Shown: one piece after another, positions 59,807-64,000 of the stretch
How positions within the stretch are numbered: position 1 is the first letter of the stretch
Layout: each line of letters starts with the position of its first letter
Source of the DNA: Acidobacteriota bacterium
GTDB taxonomy: Bacteria; Acidobacteriota; JAAYUB01
Assembly: GCA_018001935.1 (NCBI GenBank)
Contig: JAGNHB010000004.1
Location: 31,808-95,807 of the forward strand
DNA: 64,000 bases
Direction: 5' to 3'
Program-made: the position numbers and the translations under genes
Notes under the pieces: model-generated
Database searches by the model: none
Told to the model about the DNA's origin: nothing
The model's input: only the letters and a program-made list of their open reading frames with translations

Positions 59807-60427
59807 ATGGTGTCCCCTCCCCCGAAACCCCTCGGCGTGCGGGAAACGTCCCGGGCCGGCTTCCCTTCCCTCTACGGGGAGTTCTGCATCCACGGCTTCG
59901 AACACCTGGCCACGGGGGAAGCCTACGTGATCCTCTCCCGGGGCGAACCGGGGCCCGCGAGCCCGGTCCCGCTCGTGCGCATCCACTCCCAGTGCCTGAC
60001 CGGCGACACCCTCGGTTCCCTCCGCTGCGACTGCGGCCAGCAACTCCACGCCGCGCTGGAGCGCATCCACGAGAGCGGGTGCGGCCTCCTGATCTATCAC
60101 CCCCAGGAGGGCCGGGGCATCGGGATCCTCAACAAACTCAGCGCCTACGCCCTGCAGGACCGCGGGGCCGACACCGTGGAGGCCAACGAGATGCTCGGCT
60201 TCGAAGCCGACGAGCGGGAGTACGGCGCCTGCGCGGAGATCCTGCGGTGGTTCGGGGTCGACGGGATTCGCCTCATGTCCAACAACCCCGCGAAAATCGA
60301 AGCCATGGAGAAGGCCGGGATCCGGGTGGTGGAGCGTGTCCCCCTCCAGGTTGAGCCGGTGGCGTCCGCCCGCGCCTACCTGCAAACCAAGAAGGAGAAA
60401 ATGGGTCACCTGCTGGAAGATTTGTGA
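59807..60427 (+). CDS. ribA: GTP cyclohydrolase II
   Basis: Encodes 206 residues, a normal single-domain length. RibA opens GTP to a pyrimidine at the start of riboflavin synthesis. The zinc cysteines lie in HSQCLTGDTLGSLRCDCGQQL. GTP-binding parts follow: YHPQEGRGIGILNKLSAYALQDRGADTVEAN and LMSNNPAKIEAMEKAGIRVVERVPL. No RibB domain is fused and no other rib gene is nearby. It lies one base after the LiaF-like gene, with a weak ribosome site; the pair is probably co-transcribed. Confidence 0.95.
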   Translation: MVSPPPKPLGVRETSRAGFPSLYGEFCIHGFEHLATGEAYVILSRGEPGPASPVPLVRIHSQCLTGDTLGSLRCDCGQQLHAALERIHESGCGLLIYHPQEGRGIGILNKLSAYALQDRGADTVEANEMLGFEADEREYGACAEILRWFGVDGIRLMSNNPAKIEAMEKAGIRVVERVPLQVEPVASARAYLQTKKEKMGHLLEDL

Positions 60428-60532
60428 GGGGAAGGAGATTCGGGATGGCGATCGGCCTGTCAACGGAAAAAGGCATTCCTTTCTGTCTTCTGACTCCTGT
60501 CTCCTGACTTCTTCCAGAGTGAGGCTCGTACC

Positions 60533-63500
60533 GTGCTTCATTCTCGTGCCGGCATACCGCGATCGCACTTCGGGCCGCTAACCGCGGGGCTCGTGGCCTT
60601 CCTGGGGATCGCCCTGGCCTGCGGATCCGCCGCGGCGGCCAAGGGGGTGGAACCCGGGGCGGTGCGCTTCCAACGGATCTCCATCGAGCAGGGGCTGTCC
60701 CAGAGCGTGGTGACCGCCATCCTCCAGGACAGCCGGGGCTTCCTCTGGTTCGGGACCCAGGACGGCCTCAACCGCTACGACGGCTACCGCTTCCACGTGT
60801 ACCGGAACGTGCCGGGCGACCCCGGGAGCCTCTCCGCCAACTACGTCCGCTGCCTGTGGGAAGACGCCGCGGGCGCCCTGTGGGTCGGCACCCGCGGAGG
60901 AGGGGTGAACCGTTACGACCGCCGGACCGGGCGCTTCACCGTTTACCGCCACGACCCGCGGTCCGCCGCCGGCGTGGCCAGCGACGTCAGCATGTCCATC
61001 GACGGAAGCACGGGCGGGCGGTTCTGGCTGAGCACCGACGCCGGCCTGAACCGTTTCGACCCCTCGACCGGCGCCTGGGAGCGGTTCCACCACGACCCGG
61101 CCCGGCCCGGGAGCCTTTCCCACAACGCCGTGGTCCAGGCCCTGGAAGACCGTCGGGGCGTGCTGTGGGTCGCCACCTACGGGGGCGGGCTAAACCGCCT
61201 GGACCCGGGGCGGAAGGACTTCACGGTTTACCGTCACGACCCGGCCCGTCCGGGGAGCCTCTCCAGCGACCTGGTCCTCAGCGTCTACGAGGACCGTCGG
61301 GGAACGCTGTGGGTGGGCACCGACGAGGGCGGCCTGAACCGCTTCGACCCCGGGACGGGAAGCTTCACCGTGTTCAACCACGACCCCGTGGCGCCGGGCG
61401 GCCTCCGCGGCAGCGTGGTCCTCACCCTGTGCGAGGACCGGGACGACAACTTCTGGGTGGGGACGGACCAGGGGCTCCACCTCTTCGACCGGGCCACGGG
61501 CCGCTGCATCGCCTTCCAGTACGACCCCCGCCGGCCCGACAGCCTGAGCAACAACTATGTGACGAAGATCGTCCAGGACCAGGCCGGCATGCTCTGGATC
61601 GGCACCTGGAGCGGGGGCCTGAACACCTGCGACCGGTCGGGGAAACGGTTCACCGTGTGGAAGCACGATCCCCACGTCCCCGACAGCCTCCCCGACGACG
61701 CGGTCAACGCCGTGCTCCGGGACCGGGCCGGACGGCTGTGGGTGGGGACCGATGCCGGCCTGTGCCTCCAGGACCCCTCGACGGAACAGTGGACGCTGAT
61801 CCGGGAACCCTTCACCCGCCCGGGCCGTCACGTGGCCGACCGGGTGGTTTCCCTGCACGAGGACCGGGACGGCACGCTCTGGGTCGGCACCTGGGGCAGC
61901 GGCCTCTTCCGGCGCGACGGGGCGTCCGGGCGGTTCGACCCCGTGGGGCGCGACTGGCCCGCCCCGCTCAACGAGAACATCTTCACCTTCCTCGAAAGCC
62001 GGGACGGCACGCTGTGGATCGGGACCTACGGCGGGGGTCTGGCCTGCCTGGACCGGAAGACGGGCCGGGGCACGGTCTTCCCCGCCGGCTCCGCCGCCTT
62101 GAGCTCGGACCTCGTGGTCTCGCTCTTCGAGGACCGCGAGGGGTCCCTGTGGGTCGGCACCATGGTGGGCGGCCTGAACCGCCTGGACCGGCGGAGCGGC
62201 CGGTTCACCACCTGGCGCCAGGACCCGTCGGACCCGCGGACCCTGGGCTCCGACACCGTCTGGTGCATCCGGGAAAGCCGCGCGGGGGACTTCTGGATCG
62301 GCACGGGCGGCGGCGGGCTCGCCCTGTTCGACCGCCGGACGGGCCGGTGCCGCTCCTTCCGCCAGCCCGACGGCCTGCCCAACGACGTGGTGTACGGCAT
62401 CCTGGAAGATGCCGCGGGGTGCCTCTGGCTCAGCACCAACAAGGGCCTGTGCCGCTTCGATCCCGCCCGGCGGACGTTCCGGACCTACGACGCCGCCGAC
62501 GGCCTCCCCAGCGACGAGTTCAACCAGGCGGCCTTCTCCATGACCCCCGGCGGCGAGATGATCTTCGGCGGCATCGCGGGCCTGGTGACCTTCCGGCCCG
62601 AGGAGATCCGGGACAACCCGACGGTCCCCCCCGTGGTCATCACCGGCCTGCGGAAATTCAACCGCGAGGTGGACCTGGGCGGCGAGGTGTCGGAGATGAA
62701 GGAGGTCGTCCTGGCCCCCGAGGACACGGTCTTTTCCCTGGAGTACGCCGCCCTCAACTTCACCCACCCCGAGAAAACGCTCTACGCCTACAAGATGGAA
62801 GGATTCGACCGGGACTGGATCCCGGCGGGGAACACGAGGTCCGCCACCTACACCAACCTGGACCCCGGCGAGTACGTCTTCCGCGTCCGGGGATCCAACG
62901 ACGACGGGGTCTGGAACCTGGAGGGGGCGTCCCTGCGGGTCGTCATCCGGCCGCCCTACTGGAAGACCTGGTGGTTCCGCGTCCTGGCCGCGCTCACGGT
63001 GATCCTCCTGACGGCCGGGGGTTTCCTGCTGCGGATCCGGGCCCTCAAGCGGCGCGAGGTGGCGCTGGAGCAGGTCGTGCACCGGCGAACCGAGGAACTG
63101 GAGGCGGAGATCGCCGAGCGGCGGCGTTTCGAGGACGAACTCGGCCGGGTGAACGAGATGCTCCGGCAGTCCAACGACAAGCTGCAGGACATGGACCGGC
63201 TGAAGACCGAGTTCCTCAACATGGCCGCCCACGAGATCCGCACGCCCCTGACAGCCGTGCTGGGTTTCGCCAAGATCGTGCAGAAGAAGTTCTCCGGGGT
63301 GGTGGTCCCCCAGATCTCCCGGGAGGGCGGCAACTCCGACCGGACCGTCCGCCTCATCGAGGAGAACCTCCAGATCATCACCCAGGAGGCGGACCGGCTC
63401 ACCGCCCTCATCAACGATCTCCTGGACGTGGCCAAGCTCGAGGCGGGAAAAGTGGACTGGGACTTCCGCGCGGTGGACCCCGCGGACCTGGTGAACCGTG

Positions 63501-63928
63501 CCATGGCAGCCACGGACTCCCTGGTGCGCCTCAAGGGCCTCGCCTTCGAGCGGGACGTGGCGGGGGGCCTCCCCGCCGTCCGGGCCGACCGGGACCGCCT
63601 GCTGCAGGTGCTCATCAACCTCCTGTCCAACGCCGTGAAGTTCACCGAGGCGGGGACCATCACCTGCGGCGCGTCGCTGGAACCCGACGGGATCCGCTTC
63701 CGCGTGACGGACACCGGCATCGGGATTGCCCCCGAGGACCGGGAGACCATCTTCGAGAAGTTCCGGCAACTGGGGGACACCCTCACGGGGAAACCGCGGG
63801 GCACGGGCCTGGGCCTGGCCATCTGCCGCCAGATCGCCGAGCACCACGGGGGACGCATCGGCGTCGAGAGCGAGCCCGACCGCGGCAGCACCTTCTACGT
63901 CGTCCTCCCGCTCCACTCATCGGACTGA
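60533..63928 (+). CDS. Reg_prop/Y_Y_Y sensor histidine kinase
   Basis: Encodes 1131 residues from a GTG start. After a signal or anchor (LVAFLGIALACGSAAAA) come about 13 two-component-regulator-propeller blades (roughly residues 45-680), each like DRxGxLWVGTxGGGLNRxDxxTGxFTxYRHDP. A Y_Y_Y domain follows (about 700-800: FSLEYAALNFTHPEKTLYAYKMEGFD). One membrane helix (VLAALTVILLTAGGFLL) leads to a coiled coil, a HisKA box with the phospho-His at 900 (NMAAHEIRTPLTAVLGFAKI) and an ATPase domain (INLLSNAVKFTEAG, DTGIGIAPED, GTGLGLAICRQIAEHHGG). It has no receiver or DNA-binding domain, unlike Bacteroides hybrid systems, so a separate response regulator is expected. Such kinases often sense glycans. 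GAGG stands upstream. Confidence 0.9.
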   Translation: MLHSRAGIPRSHFGPLTAGLVAFLGIALACGSAAAAKGVEPGAVRFQRISIEQGLSQSVVTAILQDSRGFLWFGTQDGLNRYDGYRFHVYRNVPGDPGSLSANYVRCLWEDAAGALWVGTRGGGVNRYDRRTGRFTVYRHDPRSAAGVASDVSMSIDGSTGGRFWLSTDAGLNRFDPSTGAWERFHHDPARPGSLSHNAVVQALEDRRGVLWVATYGGGLNRLDPGRKDFTVYRHDPARPGSLSSDLVLSVYEDRRGTLWVGTDEGGLNRFDPGTGSFTVFNHDPVAPGGLRGSVVLTLCEDRDDNFWVGTDQGLHLFDRATGRCIAFQYDPRRPDSLSNNYVTKIVQDQAGMLWIGTWSGGLNTCDRSGKRFTVWKHDPHVPDSLPDDAVNAVLRDRAGRLWVGTDAGLCLQDPSTEQWTLIREPFTRPGRHVADRVVSLHEDRDGTLWVGTWGSGLFRRDGASGRFDPVGRDWPAPLNENIFTFLESRDGTLWIGTYGGGLACLDRKTGRGTVFPAGSAALSSDLVVSLFEDREGSLWVGTMVGGLNRLDRRSGRFTTWRQDPSDPRTLGSDTVWCIRESRAGDFWIGTGGGGLALFDRRTGRCRSFRQPDGLPNDVVYGILEDAAGCLWLSTNKGLCRFDPARRTFRTYDAADGLPSDEFNQAAFSMTPGGEMIFGGIAGLVTFRPEEIRDNPTVPPVVITGLRKFNREVDLGGEVSEMKEVVLAPEDTVFSLEYAALNFTHPEKTLYAYKMEGFDRDWIPAGNTRSATYTNLDPGEYVFRVRGSNDDGVWNLEGASLRVVIRPPYWKTWWFRVLAALTVILLTAGGFLLRIRALKRREVALEQVVHRRTEELEAEIAERRRFEDELGRVNEMLRQSNDKLQDMDRLKTEFLNMAAHEIRTPLTAVLGFAKIVQKKFSGVVVPQISREGGNSDRTVRLIEENLQIITQEADRLTALINDLLDVAKLEAGKVDWDFRAVDPADLVNRAMAATDSLVRLKGLAFERDVAGGLPAVRADRDRLLQVLINLLSNAVKFTEAGTITCGASLEPDGIRFRVTDTGIGIAPEDRETIFEKFRQLGDTLTGKPRGTGLGLAICRQIAEHHGGRIGVESEPDRGSTFYVVLPLHSSD

Positions 63929-63946
63929 GGCGGCCCGGAGGTGAAG

Positions 63947-64000
63947 ATGGCGACGATCCGGAAGTGCGATCCCGCTTGGGAAAAGGGTTTCGGAACGCGC
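63947..64000 (+). CDS. Start of an unidentified gene, cut by the window edge
   Basis: An ATG preceded directly by GGAGGTGAAG opens a frame of at least 18 codons (MATIRKCDPAWEKGFGTR) to the end of the window. It starts 18 bp after the sensor kinase gene and may be co-transcribed. A response regulator would be the expected partner, but these residues do not look like a receiver domain. Product unknown. Confidence 0.5.
   Translation, partial: MATIRKCDPAWEKGFGTR

Overview
The window is high-GC bacterial chromosome (roughly two thirds G+C by eye) from a Gram-negative, diderm organism. It carries LptD, an RND pump with its adaptor, and a TonB-dependent receptor with an N-terminal carboxypeptidase-regulatory-like domain. 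The last is typical of Acidobacteriota, as are the large secreted proteins with FG-GAP, BNR/Ycf48-like and dockerin-like repeats. I infer a member of Acidobacteriota or a neighbouring phylum, with moderate confidence. No rRNA, tRNA, transposase, phage gene or CRISPR array was seen.

Layout. 1-660: an 87-bp tandem repeat array that runs into the stop codon of an RND pump gene. 659-17492, all minus strand: RND pump and adaptor, an FHA protein, a secreted PHP-domain protein with FG-GAP repeats, cysteine synthase, a secreted M28 peptidase, and a putative export operon (MacB-like permease without ATPase, an HlyD-type adaptor, and a protein made of two fused adaptor modules). 17602-18495: YitT-type membrane protein. 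18927-22797, plus strand: tmk-holB-ricT (coupled by overlapping start and stop codons), a divergent Hfq-like gene, and pdxA. 22966-30379, minus: a dockerin/DUF4832-like secreted protein, mnmA, a small secreted protein, then a fatty-acid-like set (ketosynthase, ACP fused to a zinc ribbon, SDR). 30515-37864, plus: an exported SurE homologue, a TonB-dependent receptor, and RNase E/G with a large disordered insertion. 38263-41737, minus: HrpB helicase and an HD-GYP-type protein. 41858-51863, plus: nadB-nadC-lptD-folK, a deoxynucleoside kinase, a PanC-like protein, a PDZ protein, a helical-repeat protein, and trmL. 52123-64000: an M3 peptidase (plus); a BNR-repeat protein, an esterase and a secreted repeat protein (minus); a LiaF-like protein, ribA, a Reg_prop hybrid-type sensor kinase, and the start of one more gene (plus).

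The non-coding DNA stands out. Several spacers share dispersed inverted repeats, including one with 27-bp arms whose two arms change together between copies. They also share an 85-100 bp element with the core CACGGATGGACACGGATG, and simple-sequence tracts (hexamers and a TAGGCTG heptamer) that begin in or at the stop codons of genes. Promoter-like pairs with 17-18 bp spacing are found upstream of many transcription units.

The candidates for new biology are: the double-adaptor export operon; the ketosynthase/ACP-zinc-ribbon/SDR set; the PanC-like protein that lacks several signature residues; the exported SurE; the Hfq-like protein; and the repeats placed at gene 3' ends.
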